From Candidatus Gastranaerophilales bacterium (GTDB taxonomy: Bacteria > Cyanobacteriota > Vampirovibrionia > Gastranaerophilales > Gastranaerophilaceae), in NCBI GenBank assembly GCA_944325185.1, contig CALUZA010000041.1, positions 1 through 48,725 of the forward strand: a DNA stretch of 48,725 nt, given 5' to 3'. The translations under genes were made by a program, and so were the position numbers. Shown here piece after piece: positions 1-7,993 of this stretch (position 1 is its first letter; each line of letters begins with the position of its first letter). The notes beneath the pieces were generated by a model, which worked only from the letters and a program-made list of their open reading frames with translations, ran no database searches and was not told the origin of the DNA.

Positions 1-187
1 AAAATTTATCAGAACATTCTGTTGTTATATCAGATACATTATTTCCACTTATTGTAATATTAGAACTTGATAATTTTTTTGATATTACAGGCATAAATGC
101 TGCAACTATACAAGATATTGTAATTAAACTAATCATTAACTCGATTAGGGAGAAAGCTAATTTTTTTTGAAAAGATATTCTAAACAT
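1..187 (-). CDS. Type IV prepilin-like protein, N-terminal part (gene runs off the left edge)
   Basis: Reading the minus strand from the ATG at 187-185 gives MFRISFQKKLA followed by FSLIELMISLITIS, a class III (type IV pilin/pseudopilin) signal. It has a short basic leader, then Phe at +1, Glu at +5 and a hydrophobic stretch of about 20 residues. A prepilin peptidase should cut between Ala and Phe; Ala rather than Gly at -1 also occurs in the pilin-like gene at 7994-8743. The rest of the product lies outside the window. The start overlaps the 3' end of the upstream HTH gene by 31 bases, so the two are probably co-transcribed. There is no strong ribosome binding site. I am sure of the signal type but not of whether this is a pilin, pseudopilin or other surface protein. 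Confidence 0.75.
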   Translation of the reverse strand, partial: MFRISFQKKLAFSLIELMISLITISCIVAAFMPVISKKLSSSNITISGNNVSDITTECSDKF

Positions 188-357
188 ATATTACCATCCC
201 CTATTAAATCCTGTATTTTTAAACATTCGACTATTTTGAATTCTTTTTTCCCGAGTAATTTTAATTCCAAAGTCTTAGCTGAAATATTAAGAAAGGCAGC
301 TATTTTTGGAATTTCCATATTATTTTTAATTAATTCAATTAATAAATTTTTAAACAT
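157..357 (-). CDS. Small HTH (phage-repressor-like) protein, 66 aa
   Basis: This 66-residue protein looks like a minimal helix-turn-helix domain. Helix 2/3 is seen as IPKIAAFLNISAKTLELKLLG, followed by a KEF..VECLKIQDLIG segment, like the small XRE-type proteins common in phages and mobile regions of gut bacteria. It has no ligand or oligomerisation domain. It sits head to head with a second HTH gene (529-894), and the spacer holds an ACTTCA/TGAAGT palindrome (420-437) plus a further ACTTCA half-site at 358-363, directly before this start codon. That arrangement suggests autoregulation or a two-regulator switch, which is inference. The downstream prepilin-like gene overlaps it by 31 bases. 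Confidence 0.7.
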   Translation of the reverse strand: MFKNLLIELIKNNMEIPKIAAFLNISAKTLELKLLGKKEFKIVECLKIQDLIGDGNICLEYLFKKN

Positions 358-404
358 ACTTCACTATTTTGATATATTTTAAATTTCACATTATTATTTT
401 ATAG

Positions 405-437
405 TATAATAAAAATATTACTTCAATAAAATGAAGT
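405..437. promoter_or_regulatory. Candidate promoter -10 box and operator palindrome between two HTH genes
   Basis: TATAAT lies at 405-410 on the plus strand. Ten bases further is the inverted repeat ACTTCA (420-425), ataaaa, TGAAGT (432-437), where transcription towards the 529 gene would begin. A third copy of the half-site, ACTTCA, is at 358-363. Placement between two divergent HTH genes makes an operator plausible. I see no convincing -35 box. Confidence 0.4.
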
Positions 438-528
438 AGTCAAGAAATAAATTAATAATAGATTGCCCATTTAGAGATTTGCAAAATTGCCATTTTTTCT
501 TTATTATTTAACCAAAGGACACTAAAAT

Positions 529-894
529 ATGAATACTTTGAGCAAAGAAAAATTAAATTTTCAAAAATCAAAGAAAAATCTGACAAACCTCAAAATTTCA
601 CAGCTTACAGGGATTCCCATAAGCAACATAGATAAAATTTTTAGCGGCGCGAACAAAAACCCAACCCTTGAAACACTTCAAAAAATTGCAAGTACGCTTG
701 ATTGTTCTATCGATGATTTTATTGATTACAAAAAAAGCCCGACAATGCCTATTTTTGTTGACAAACAATCAAGTGAAATTTTAGATAGCATTATTAAAAA
801 TAAAACATTAAAAAAAATTTTTGAAAATATTAAATCACTGGATGAAAAAGATTTAGAACTTTTTTTAAATTTTTCCGAAAGACTAAAAAAATAA
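529..894 (+). CDS. XRE-family transcriptional regulator, 121 aa
   Basis: The N-terminal 65 residues form a Cro/CI-type HTH: LKISQLTGIPISNIDKIFSG, then PTLETLQKIASTLDCSIDDFI, the usual helix 4/5 signature. The C-terminal half (about 70-121) is charged and probably helical, without a recognisable ligand domain. The ATG at 529 follows an AAAGGA ribosome binding site by about eight bases. It diverges from another small HTH gene across a spacer with a palindrome, so the two may regulate each other. The targets cannot be told from this window. Confidence 0.8.
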   Translation: MNTLSKEKLNFQKSKKNLTNLKISQLTGIPISNIDKIFSGANKNPTLETLQKIASTLDCSIDDFIDYKKSPTMPIFVDKQSSEILDSIIKNKTLKKIFENIKSLDEKDLELFLNFSERLKK

Positions 895-994
895 TGTAAA
901 TTTTTATTTCAGTTTGCAAGAAATTATCAATTTTTTGATTTCAAACTACTTTTTATATATAAAAGCAATATAATTTTTATATAATGGTGAAAAA

Positions 995-1909
995 TTGATT
1001 CAATTAAATGTCGACTTTACATTATTAAATAAATTTTTCGGAATACCGATAAATAGAATTCTTCAATATGCAAACAAAGATATTGAAGAAATAATGGAGC
1101 TTGAAGCTGCACAGGGAAACCAAAAAGCGGCAGAATACAAACAAATTCTATCGGATCCTGATAAAATATATGAGATTTTCAAACTTGCAAATGTTGAAAA
1201 TAAGCTTATAATTCTTCAAAACATGTCCGAAGATGACATAGATAAACTATTGCCATACTTAACTCAAGAACAACTTGCAAAAGGCTTAAATTTCTTTAAT
1301 GAAGACAAACTTATGGAATTTGCAAGCAAATTGCCTATTGAAGAAATTGCTACAATGATTTTAGAAGAATTTTCTCTTGTAGATGTTTTGAGCCTTATGG
1401 ATGAAGAAGCAATGAATAATTTTATCATGGAACCAGAAGTCGAAAGAAAATATGCTCAAAACTATTTCGAAAGCCTAAACCAAAAAGCTCTTGAAAAAAT
1501 AATGGTCCAATCTTTCGGAATAGAATTTAAAGACAAAAAACGTGATGAATATTTAGAACATCTCGAAAATATGGATTTTAAAGAATACAAAAATTTCTTG
1601 CTGTCTATGCAAAGAGAAAGCAAAATTGGTTTAATAAACGGAATAGTAGAACAAAAACCTGATTTAGTATATCTTTTTGAAGCAAAAGATTTAATTGCCC
1701 CAATGGATTTATTAATAAAAGAAGACAAAGTAAAACTTATGTCAAAATTAGACAGCGAATTCTTGATTCCTATGATACAAGAGTTGCCGCTTGATTTAAC
1801 ACAAATAGTATTAACACAAATAGATTCCAACGATTTTGCAGAAATCCTTGCCTCGGATTTCCAAGATATATTGTCATCCGTTGTACTTTTTTCAAACAAA
1901 GCCGCTTAA
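995..1909 (+). CDS. Alpha-helical repeat protein (MgtE-N/FliG-like fold suspected), 304 aa
   Basis: I do not recognise a named family. The product is acidic, has no membrane segment or signal peptide, and is built of short helical repeats such as ENKLIILQNMSEDDIDKLLPYL, EDKLMEFASKLPIEEIATMI and DKVKLMSKLDSEFLIPMIQ. The spacing recalls the helical-repeat N-terminal domain of MgtE magnesium transporters and the FliG middle domain. No catalytic motif is visible. The start chosen is TTG at 995, because GGTGA lies five bases upstream and no ATG occurs before residue 34. It ends one base before the convergent lptF/G-like gene (1911), with no hairpin between them. Confidence 0.7.
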   Translation: MIQLNVDFTLLNKFFGIPINRILQYANKDIEEIMELEAAQGNQKAAEYKQILSDPDKIYEIFKLANVENKLIILQNMSEDDIDKLLPYLTQEQLAKGLNFFNEDKLMEFASKLPIEEIATMILEEFSLVDVLSLMDEEAMNNFIMEPEVERKYAQNYFESLNQKALEKIMVQSFGIEFKDKKRDEYLEHLENMDFKEYKNFLLSMQRESKIGLINGIVEQKPDLVYLFEAKDLIAPMDLLIKEDKVKLMSKLDSEFLIPMIQELPLDLTQIVLTQIDSNDFAEILASDFQDILSSVVLFSNKAA

Positions 1910-1910
1910 A

Positions 1911-3077
1911 TTAAATTTTAAATGCCTTCTTATAAAACAAATAAGCTCCCAAAGTAGCAATTGAAACAACAGGAAGCCAGGCTGCAAAAAATGGCGGGAT
2001 TGTTCCTGTGGCGCCAAGATTTAACGACAAAGCACGTATAACATAATATACAAAAATAATTAAAATACTAAACAAAAAGCCACGATTATACCTCACCCTT
2101 GGCGGAGTAATAGCAAGCGGAACACCAATCAAAGCAAGGGCAAATGTTGTAACTGGGAGAGCCAATTTATCAAAAAGATTGATTTCATATTCTAATCGTT
2201 CCTTTTTCTCTAAATGTTTCTTTTGCTTTTGAATATGACGCATAAGTTTGAAAAAATTAAATTCACTTGCTGTTTCTTTAACCATTTCATTTACATCACC
2301 AATCCCAAAGCTGACATTTGATTCTTCAAAAAGACTTGTATTAAAAATTTTACCATTCTTTGAAATAGTATAAATGACACCATCATCAAACTTCCAACCG
2401 TAGTCTGATGTTGTTCCTTTTTTTGCCTGAACAATTTGAATATTTTTAGGATTAGAAATATCAACAACAGTAACGTTATTCAAAGTCTTATCTTTGCACC
2501 ATTGCGCATAAAATAATCTTTTTAGTTTACCGTCTTTATCAATATCTTTTATTGTAAAATTCATTTTATTTTCGGGTATATGTTTTTGCTCAAGAGAATA
2601 TATTGCAAGAGATTTAGATTGAACAGAAGTTGCAGGAACAATTAATTCGTTAATCAAAAAACTTGCAAGAGTCATAACCAAAGCAAAACAAAATATCGGA
2701 CGACTAACTCTTTCAATACTAATACCGCAAGCTTTAAAAATTGTAATTTCCGATTTCAGGCTTAAATCATTAACCGTCATAACAGTTGCAAATAAAGTTG
2801 ATATAGGAATTGTAAGAACAAATACCTGCGGTAAATTTAAAACAATCATCATAATTGCGATATGGAATGGAATTCCATACAAAGAAATTTGTTTTATGAG
2901 TTGAGTGAATGTTTCAGATGCAAAAATGATTGATGTAAAAACAATTACCCCTAATACAAATACATCAATTAACTGCTTTAAAATGTATCTGTCAAGAATG
3001 CTTAAAGTTTCCCACTTTGCCCTTAAAAAAACTTTAGCTTCCTTATATTTTGAATATATTTTTCCCGCAATTGTCAT
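1911..3077 (-). CDS. LptF/LptG-family permease (YjgP/YjgQ)
   Basis: This is a permease subunit of the LptBFG transporter, which extracts lipopolysaccharide from the inner membrane and pushes it along the Lpt bridge. The 388 residues show the family layout. Three N-terminal membrane segments (about 29-125) include SILDRYILKQLIDVF and the LTIPISTLFATVMTVNDLS region. A periplasmic beta-jellyroll domain (about 150-270) follows, then three C-terminal membrane segments from FDKLALPVTTFALALIGVPLA. One copy is present here; many lineages with LPS need two different ones or use a homodimer. The start overlaps the upstream tyrA by 35 bases, indicating co-transcription. With the Kdo transferase (37415-38680) it supports an LPS outer membrane. 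Confidence 0.88.
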   Translation of the reverse strand: MTIAGKIYSKYKEAKVFLRAKWETLSILDRYILKQLIDVFVLGVIVFTSIIFASETFTQLIKQISLYGIPFHIAIMMIVLNLPQVFVLTIPISTLFATVMTVNDLSLKSEITIFKACGISIERVSRPIFCFALVMTLASFLINELIVPATSVQSKSLAIYSLEQKHIPENKMNFTIKDIDKDGKLKRLFYAQWCKDKTLNNVTVVDISNPKNIQIVQAKKGTTSDYGWKFDDGVIYTISKNGKIFNTSLFEESNVSFGIGDVNEMVKETASEFNFFKLMRHIQKQKKHLEKKERLEYEINLFDKLALPVTTFALALIGVPLAITPPRVRYNRGFLFSILIIFVYYVIRALSLNLGATGTIPPFFAAWLPVVSIATLGAYLFYKKAFKI

Positions 3078-3849
3078 ACATTTCCGCTCTTTTTTGCGCT
3101 ATAGCACTAAATAACTTGATTTTCTCATTATCAGAATAATTTTTCAAGTCATTAAATCTTTTACTTAACAATTCAAATACTTTTTCAATATTGTCGAAAT
3201 TATTTTTCAGCATATCCAATGCAAGATGAGAATTTGTCATAGCAAGTCTTGTCATGTCACGAAAACCGCTTGAAGCGATTTCTTTAGCATTATCTTTTGC
3301 AACATCAAACAATAAAAAAGATAAAATCGTAGGCAAGTGAGAAATTTGAGCGCAATATTCATCATGATGCTTCATATCAAAAAGAAAAGGGGATGCACCT
3401 GTATAATTTATAATCTTTTCAAGCAGTTCGTTATTCTTTTCAATTAACCATCTGGAGCCTTCAAATAAATCCTCTCTTGAGGCCTCGAAACCGGAATTAT
3501 GAGAACCGGCCATAGGATGAGAAAGAATAAAATTATAGTTATATTTTTTTCCGATTAAATCTTTTTTTGAAGAAGAAACATCTGCAACAACAGCTTTAAA
3601 AGATAAGATATTATTCAATTCTTCCAATACCACAGGAGTTTTTTGAATTGTAGAACAAACAAAAACAATGTCGCAATCTTTCAAAATTTCAATTTTATCA
3701 CTAGCAACTTTGCACAACGAAAGAGCTTTTTGGTAACTTGAAATTGAAACACAATATAATTCCAATTCGTCAATTAATGACAATCTTTTAAGCAAAGAAG
3801 CCCCAATTAAACCAAGCCCCACTATCCCGATTTTTGTTTTTTCTTTCAT
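3043..3849 (-). CDS. tyrA: Prephenate/arogenate dehydrogenase
   Basis: TyrA oxidatively decarboxylates prephenate (or arogenate) with NAD(P) in tyrosine biosynthesis. The N-terminal Rossmann fold begins KIGIVGLGLIGASLLKRL, with GxGxxG at about residues 11-16. The family motif HPMAGSHNSG, just after the nucleotide-binding domain, carries the substrate-binding His, and the C-terminal half is the helical dimerisation domain. At 268 residues it is a stand-alone dehydrogenase with no chorismate mutase or ACT domain, so feedback inhibition through ACT is not expected. It is the first gene of a two-gene unit with the LptF/G permease and diverges from the leuD-like gene. Cofactor and substrate preference are not readable from sequence alone. 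Confidence 0.9.
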   Translation of the reverse strand: MKEKTKIGIVGLGLIGASLLKRLSLIDELELYCVSISSYQKALSLCKVASDKIEILKDCDIVFVCSTIQKTPVVLEELNNILSFKAVVADVSSSKKDLIGKKYNYNFILSHPMAGSHNSGFEASREDLFEGSRWLIEKNNELLEKIINYTGASPFLFDMKHHDEYCAQISHLPTILSFLLFDVAKDNAKEIASSGFRDMTRLAMTNSHLALDMLKNNFDNIEKVFELLSKRFNDLKNYSDNEKIKLFSAIAQKRAEMYDNCGKNIFKI

Positions 3850-3960
3850 AAAAAAATTATATTAAAAATGAAACCTTCTAGCAATTTAAAATTTTGTTGT
3901 AATTCCAATTTTATAATCAAGGTTTTTATTATATAATCAAATTGAACAAAGGAGTTTAAT

Positions 3961-4473
3961 ATGTCAGGTGAATACGTAAAAAAAGGAAAAGCTTTCAAAT
4001 TTGGAGACAACATTTCAACAGATCACATTGCTCCCGGAAGGTTATTCCATTTAAGAAATGATTTAGTCGAATTTTCAAAACATGTATTGGAAGATGCTGA
4101 CCCTGAATTTGCTTCAAAAGTCCAAAAAGGTGATTTTGTAGTTGCAGGCAACAACTTTGGTTTAGGTTCAAGTCGAGAACACGCTCCTCAAATAATAAAA
4201 CTGGCAGGAGTAGGAGCAGTTATTGCAAAATCATTTGCAAGAATTTTCTACAGAAACGCGATTAACATAGGACTCTTAGCTATAGAATGCGACACAGATA
4301 AAATAGACAATAATGACGAACTTGAGCTTGACCTTAAAAAAGGAATCATAAAAGATTTAACAAAAAATATTGAATTAACAATAACACCTCTGCCTGATGT
4401 TATGATAAAACTCCTTGAAGACGGTGGTTTAGTTGAACACTTAAATAAAAATGGGGATTTTAAACTTGACTAA
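3961..4473 (+). CDS. leuD: Aconitase-superfamily small (swivel) subunit, LeuD/HacB type
   Basis: This is the swivelling small subunit of a two-subunit hydro-lyase (isopropylmalate isomerase, homoaconitase or split aconitase). Diagnostic segments are GDNISTDHIAPGRLFHLR near the N-terminus and GNNFGLGSSREHAPQ, then SFARIFYRNAINIGL. The length of 170 is normal. No large Fe-S subunit (LeuC-like) is in the window, so it must be elsewhere. The next gene is an NAD-isocitrate-type dehydrogenase and overlaps this one, so the pair may carry citrate to 2-oxoglutarate rather than make leucine; that is inference. The ribosome binding site AAAGGAG is eight bases before the ATG. Confidence 0.85.
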   Translation: MSGEYVKKGKAFKFGDNISTDHIAPGRLFHLRNDLVEFSKHVLEDADPEFASKVQKGDFVVAGNNFGLGSSREHAPQIIKLAGVGAVIAKSFARIFYRNAINIGLLAIECDTDKIDNNDELELDLKKGIIKDLTKNIELTITPLPDVMIKLLEDGGLVEHLNKNGDFKLD

Positions 4474-5491
4474 AGAACACAATATAACCCTGCTTGAAGG
4501 GGATGGAATCGGTCCTGAAATTTCTAAAAGCGTTATAAAAATAATTGAAGCAGCTAACGTTAAAATAAACTGGGAAAAATGCTTAGCAGGAAATAATGCT
4601 TTCTTAAAATATGGCGAAGTCTTGCCGGATGAAACCCTTCAGTCAATCAAAAAAAATAAAATTGTTTTAAAAGCTCCAATTACAACTCCTATTGGAGAAG
4701 GTTTCAGTTCGGTCAATGTCCAATTAAGAAGATATTTTGATTTATTCGCAAATGTAAGACCTTCCAAAAATCTACCAAACATAAAAACACCTTTTGACAA
4801 TGTCGATTTAGTTATAATAAGAGAAAATACCGAAGATATTTATGCAGGTATTGAAAACCAAATCGATGAAAATACAATTCATGGAATTAAGCTTATTACA
4901 AAAAAAGGCAGTGAAAGAATTTGCGACTATGCTTTTCAATATGCAATAAAAAACAACAGGAAAGAAGTTGCAGTTGTTACAAAAGCAAATATATCAAAAT
5001 TGGCAGACGGATTATTTTTAAAATGTTTCAGAAATATTGCAAAAAAATATCCCGAAATCAAGACTCGTGAAATTTTAGTTGATAATTTATGTATGCAATT
5101 AGTTATGAAACCATCACAATTTGATGTTTTGGTTATGCCAAATTTGTACGGCGACATTGTTTCAGACCTCTGTGCCGGTTTAATTGGTGGACTTGGAGTT
5201 GCATATAGTGCAAATATCGGCAAATATCAAAATGATAATTTTGCGATTTTTGAAGCAGTACACGGCTCTGCTCCCGATATTGCAGGGAAAAATTTGGCAA
5301 ATCCGACAGGTCTTTTAAGAAGTGCTATTGAGATGTTGAAATATATAAATGAAAATTCAGCAGCAGAAAAAATTGAAAAAGCACTTTTTGAAGTTTTTAA
5401 AGAGGGAAAAATTTTAACACCGGACTTAGGCGGAAGCCACACAACAGAAGAATTTACAAATGAAATAATAAAAAAAGTGAAATCACTTTAA
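4451..5491 (+). CDS. icd: NAD-type isocitrate/homoisocitrate dehydrogenase
   Basis: This belongs to the beta-decarboxylating dehydrogenase family (isocitrate, isopropylmalate, homoisocitrate). It has [11 protein letters not shown] at the N-terminus, [15 protein letters not shown], the metal/substrate Asp motif [10 protein letters not shown] and the cofactor loop [14 protein letters not shown]. The substrate loop reads SSVNVQLRR followed by [11 protein letters not shown], with Ser and Asn as in NAD-isocitrate dehydrogenases rather than the leucine-pathway LLxLR pattern, so 2-oxoglutarate formation is the best reading. The ATG at 4451 has no ribosome binding site. TTG at 4466 ([12 protein letters not shown]) has GGGGA eight bases upstream and overlaps leuD by only eight bases, so it is the likelier start; I give the outer bound. 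Confidence 0.87.
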   Translation: MGILNLTKEHNITLLEGDGIGPEISKSVIKIIEAANVKINWEKCLAGNNAFLKYGEVLPDETLQSIKKNKIVLKAPITTPIGEGFSSVNVQLRRYFDLFANVRPSKNLPNIKTPFDNVDLVIIRENTEDIYAGIENQIDENTIHGIKLITKKGSERICDYAFQYAIKNNRKEVAVVTKANISKLADGLFLKCFRNIAKKYPEIKTREILVDNLCMQLVMKPSQFDVLVMPNLYGDIVSDLCAGLIGGLGVAYSANIGKYQNDNFAIFEAVHGSAPDIAGKNLANPTGLLRSAIEMLKYINENSAAEKIEKALFEVFKEGKILTPDLGGSHTTEEFTNEIIKKVKSL

Positions 5492-5507
5492 AGAAGGGAG
5501 AAAAGAA

Positions 5508-6044
5508 ATGACAAAATGGGTTTGCGCAGTATGCGGTTATACGGTTGAAGCCGAAAAAGCACCTGAAAAATGCCCACAATGTGGAGCAACAAAATTCAAT
5601 GAAGCAGGTGACATGAACACTTGGGCATGTGAACATAAAGTAGGCGAAGGCAAAGATGTTGACGCTATTGTTCTCCAAGGACTAAAAGACCACTTTATGG
5701 GAGAGTGCACAGAAGTAGGTATGTATCTTGCTATGGCACGTGTTGCAGACAGAGAAGGATATCCTGAAGTTGCAGAAGCATACAAAAGAATAGCGTATGA
5801 AGAAGCAGATCATGCTTCAAAATTTGCTGAACTTTTAGGCGAAGTTGTAACTCCATCTACAAAAGAAAATTTAAGACTAAGAGCAGAAGCAGAACATGGC
5901 GCTTGTGCAGCAAAACTTGAAATTGCTTCTCGTGCTAAACAATTAGGATTAGATGCAATCCATGATACAGTTCATGAAATGGCAAAAGACGAAGCTCGTC
6001 ATGGCGCAGCATTTAAAGGTTTATTGAAAAGATACTTTAATTAA
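5508..6044 (+). CDS. rbr: Rubrerythrin with N-terminal rubredoxin domain (reverse rubrerythrin type)
   Basis: This is a non-haem di-iron peroxidase that removes hydrogen peroxide in anaerobes. Residues 1-35 form a rubredoxin-like FeS4 knuckle domain with Cys6, Cys9, Cys22 and Cys25. Residues about 50-178 form the ferritin-like four-helix bundle, with di-iron ligands in the [23 protein letters not shown] and DEARHGAAF segments. Rubredoxin before ferritin is the reverse of classical rubrerythrin. The domain order, and no other conclusion, is what I see here. The ribosome binding site AAGGGAG precedes the ATG, 16 bases after icd, so it is probably in the same transcript. A strong terminator follows. 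Confidence 0.93.
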   Translation: MTKWVCAVCGYTVEAEKAPEKCPQCGATKFNEAGDMNTWACEHKVGEGKDVDAIVLQGLKDHFMGECTEVGMYLAMARVADREGYPEVAEAYKRIAYEEADHASKFAELLGEVVTPSTKENLRLRAEAEHGACAAKLEIASRAKQLGLDAIHDTVHEMAKDEARHGAAFKGLLKRYFN

Positions 6045-6062
6045 TTAAATAATAAAATTTAA

Positions 6063-6087
6063 AGCCCCCATTGGGGGGCTTTTTTTA
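6063..6087. terminator. Rho-independent terminator between convergent genes
   Basis: AGCCCCC (6063-6069) pairs with GGGGGCT (6074-6080) around an ATTG loop, followed by a run of seven T. It ends the leuD-icd-rbr transcript. The A-rich upstream side means it can also work for the convergent decarboxylase gene, whose stop codon is at 6085. Confidence 0.9.
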
Positions 6088-7728
6088 TTTCTTTAACTGT
6101 TCCGGATGTTTTACTATATTCATTGCGAGAGGCGGAATATCCAAATAATCCGTAAACAATTCAATATAACACATTCTATCTTTTTGTTCGTTTTCAACCT
6201 CTTTTAAAACTTCATCAAATTCTTTATTGGTTTTTGCGCTTTTAACAAAACAATCACCGCTAAATACCTTTGGAAGCATTGAATAATTCCAAGAAGCTAT
6301 ATTGTTATAATCATAGTCGACATTATCACATAAAATTCTCTCAACAGTGTATCCTGAATTATTTATAACAAAAATCACAGGCTTTACTTTGTTTCTCATC
6401 ATCGCAGAAATTTCTTGAGCAGTTAATTGATGAGAACCGTCACCTGTTATAAGTATTGTCCTTCTTGATCTGTCAGCCATTGCACAACCAAAAGCACATG
6501 GAGTTGCCCAGCCAATCGAACCCCAAAGCATTTGATTTTGTACACTAATTCCTTTTGGAAATTTCATAGGCATAGCACCAAAAGGAATTATACCAACCTC
6601 GGTTAATAAAATATCATCTTCTTTTAAAAACTCTTGAAGTCGAGGATATATATATTTTGCACTTAGTTTTTCATCTTTTTCAAAAGTTGTTTTTTTATAT
6701 CCAAACTCAGGAATAATATTTTCCTCTGAAACATAAGAAATTTTTTCATATAATGCTTCAAATAAATCTTTTATTAAAACATTTTCAATTTTTTTGCCTT
6801 TAATTGAAACATAGTCAGGCTGAATATCAACAACTTCATCTAATTTAAAATTATAAGCAAACCCCATTGTGTTTAAATCAGACAAAACACATCCCGAAAG
6901 AATTATGCAATCGGATGAATTAAAATAATCGTAACAAACCTTATTTGCAAGCTTTGCGCTATATACACCCATATAATTTTTTGTATCATTATCTACAATA
7001 TCCATACCCCTTACAAAAGAACAGGAAGGAATTTTTGTCTTAGTTAAAAAATTATTTAAAGCTTTTTTTGCAGCGAACCTTTGTGCCAATATATCGGCAA
7101 TAACAATAGGCTTTTTAGATTTTTTAATCAAACTAATTATTTCTTCTGTTGCACATTTTAAATTGTCTGAATTTGATTTTATGGCTACTTTTTTATATTC
7201 ATCCTCAACTTCAACTTCACATACATCAACAGGAATTGCAACATAAACGGGCTTTTTAGACCTAATCATAACTTCAAGAACTCTATCCAACTCGCTTTTG
7301 GCATTTTCTTTATTTAAAAAAGCAGTTGTTTCAACAATATTTGAATAAGCACGCTCAAAAGCATAATAATCTACATTTGCTAAATTATGATGTAATAACG
7401 TTTTATTTTCTATATGTTTTGTTTCCGGAGCACCAACAATTTTAATTACTGGAACATTCTCTGCCATAGAACCTGCTATAGCATTCATTGCAGACAATTC
7501 TCCAACTCCAAAAGTTGAAACCATTGCTCCAAAACCCTTTATTCTTGCATAACCGTCTGCTGCATATCCTGCATTTAATTCATTCGTTGAACCTATCCAC
7601 TTCACATCTTTGTTGTTTTCTATTGCTTCAACTATTTTAAAATTATAATCCCCTGGCAAACCAAAAACCTCGGTTATTCCAAGTTCTTGTAATCTTTGAA
7701 CCAGATAATCAGCAAATTTAATTTTCAT
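6085..7728 (-). CDS. ThDP-dependent alpha-keto-acid decarboxylase (pyruvate/indolepyruvate decarboxylase family)
   Basis: This enzyme non-oxidatively decarboxylates a 2-keto acid (pyruvate, indolepyruvate, phenylpyruvate or a branched-chain one) to an aldehyde. The catalytic Glu50 lies in STNELNAGYAADGYAR and the His pair in TLLHHNLA at 113-114, at the same numbers as in Zymomonas-type pyruvate decarboxylase. The ThDP/Mg motif is GDGSHQLTAQE, closing with NNSGYTVE. At 547 residues it is full length. It is monocistronic, with GGAG about ten bases before the ATG. No alcohol dehydrogenase or amino-acid catabolic gene is adjacent, so the substrate is open. The HH motif and conserved Glu argue against acetolactate synthase or oxalyl-CoA decarboxylase. 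Confidence 0.9.
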   Translation of the reverse strand: MKIKFADYLVQRLQELGITEVFGLPGDYNFKIVEAIENNKDVKWIGSTNELNAGYAADGYARIKGFGAMVSTFGVGELSAMNAIAGSMAENVPVIKIVGAPETKHIENKTLLHHNLANVDYYAFERAYSNIVETTAFLNKENAKSELDRVLEVMIRSKKPVYVAIPVDVCEVEVEDEYKKVAIKSNSDNLKCATEEIISLIKKSKKPIVIADILAQRFAAKKALNNFLTKTKIPSCSFVRGMDIVDNDTKNYMGVYSAKLANKVCYDYFNSSDCIILSGCVLSDLNTMGFAYNFKLDEVVDIQPDYVSIKGKKIENVLIKDLFEALYEKISYVSEENIIPEFGYKKTTFEKDEKLSAKYIYPRLQEFLKEDDILLTEVGIIPFGAMPMKFPKGISVQNQMLWGSIGWATPCAFGCAMADRSRRTILITGDGSHQLTAQEISAMMRNKVKPVIFVINNSGYTVERILCDNVDYDYNNIASWNYSMLPKVFSGDCFVKSAKTNKEFDEVLKEVENEQKDRMCYIELFTDYLDIPPLAMNIVKHPEQLKK

Positions 7729-7755
7729 TGTTGTTATGCTCCATTGTTGCTACAA

Positions 7756-7793
7756 AATAAATAAGGCGCAAATTGTTTTATGCCTTATTTATT
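7756..7793 (-). terminator. Inverted repeat, probable terminator of the pilin-like operon
   Basis: AATAAATAAGGC (7756-7767) pairs perfectly with GCCTTATTTATT (7782-7793) across a 14-base loop. In minus-strand direction it lies about 33 bases after the stop of the 49-aa gene and is followed by TTTTGT. It could instead be a leader hairpin of the decarboxylase gene that starts at 7728. Confidence 0.5.
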
Positions 7794-7825
7794 ATAATAA
7801 GAAATATTTTTATATAACAAATTCT

Positions 7826-7975
7826 TTATTTATTTTTTATATCATTATAAATTTTTTGAAACCTAAATATATAACCTTCAGGTTTATTTGAAACTATTGT
7901 ATAAACAGACGAAAATATCATTAAAGTCATAGAAAAACAAAAACAAATTGCTATTATTTTTTCTCTTTTTGTCAT
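7826..7975 (-). CDS. Small single-span membrane protein, 49 aa
   Basis: Minus-strand translation from the ATG at 7975-7973 begins MTKREKIIAICFCFSMTLMI and continues through FSSVYTIVS to a basic tail ending NDIKNK, stop at 7826. Residues about 7-28 are a hydrophobic span after a basic N-terminus, so the N-in/C-out or a signal-anchor topology is expected. It starts 18 bases after the stop of the pilin-like gene, with an AGAG sequence about eight bases before the ATG, so the two look like one operon. I recognise no family. A role with the pilin-like protein is inferred only from position. Confidence 0.55.
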   Translation of the reverse strand: MTKREKIIAICFCFSMTLMIFSSVYTIVSNKPEGYIFRFQKIYNDIKNK

Positions 7976-7993
7976 TTTATTTTCTCTTTCATT

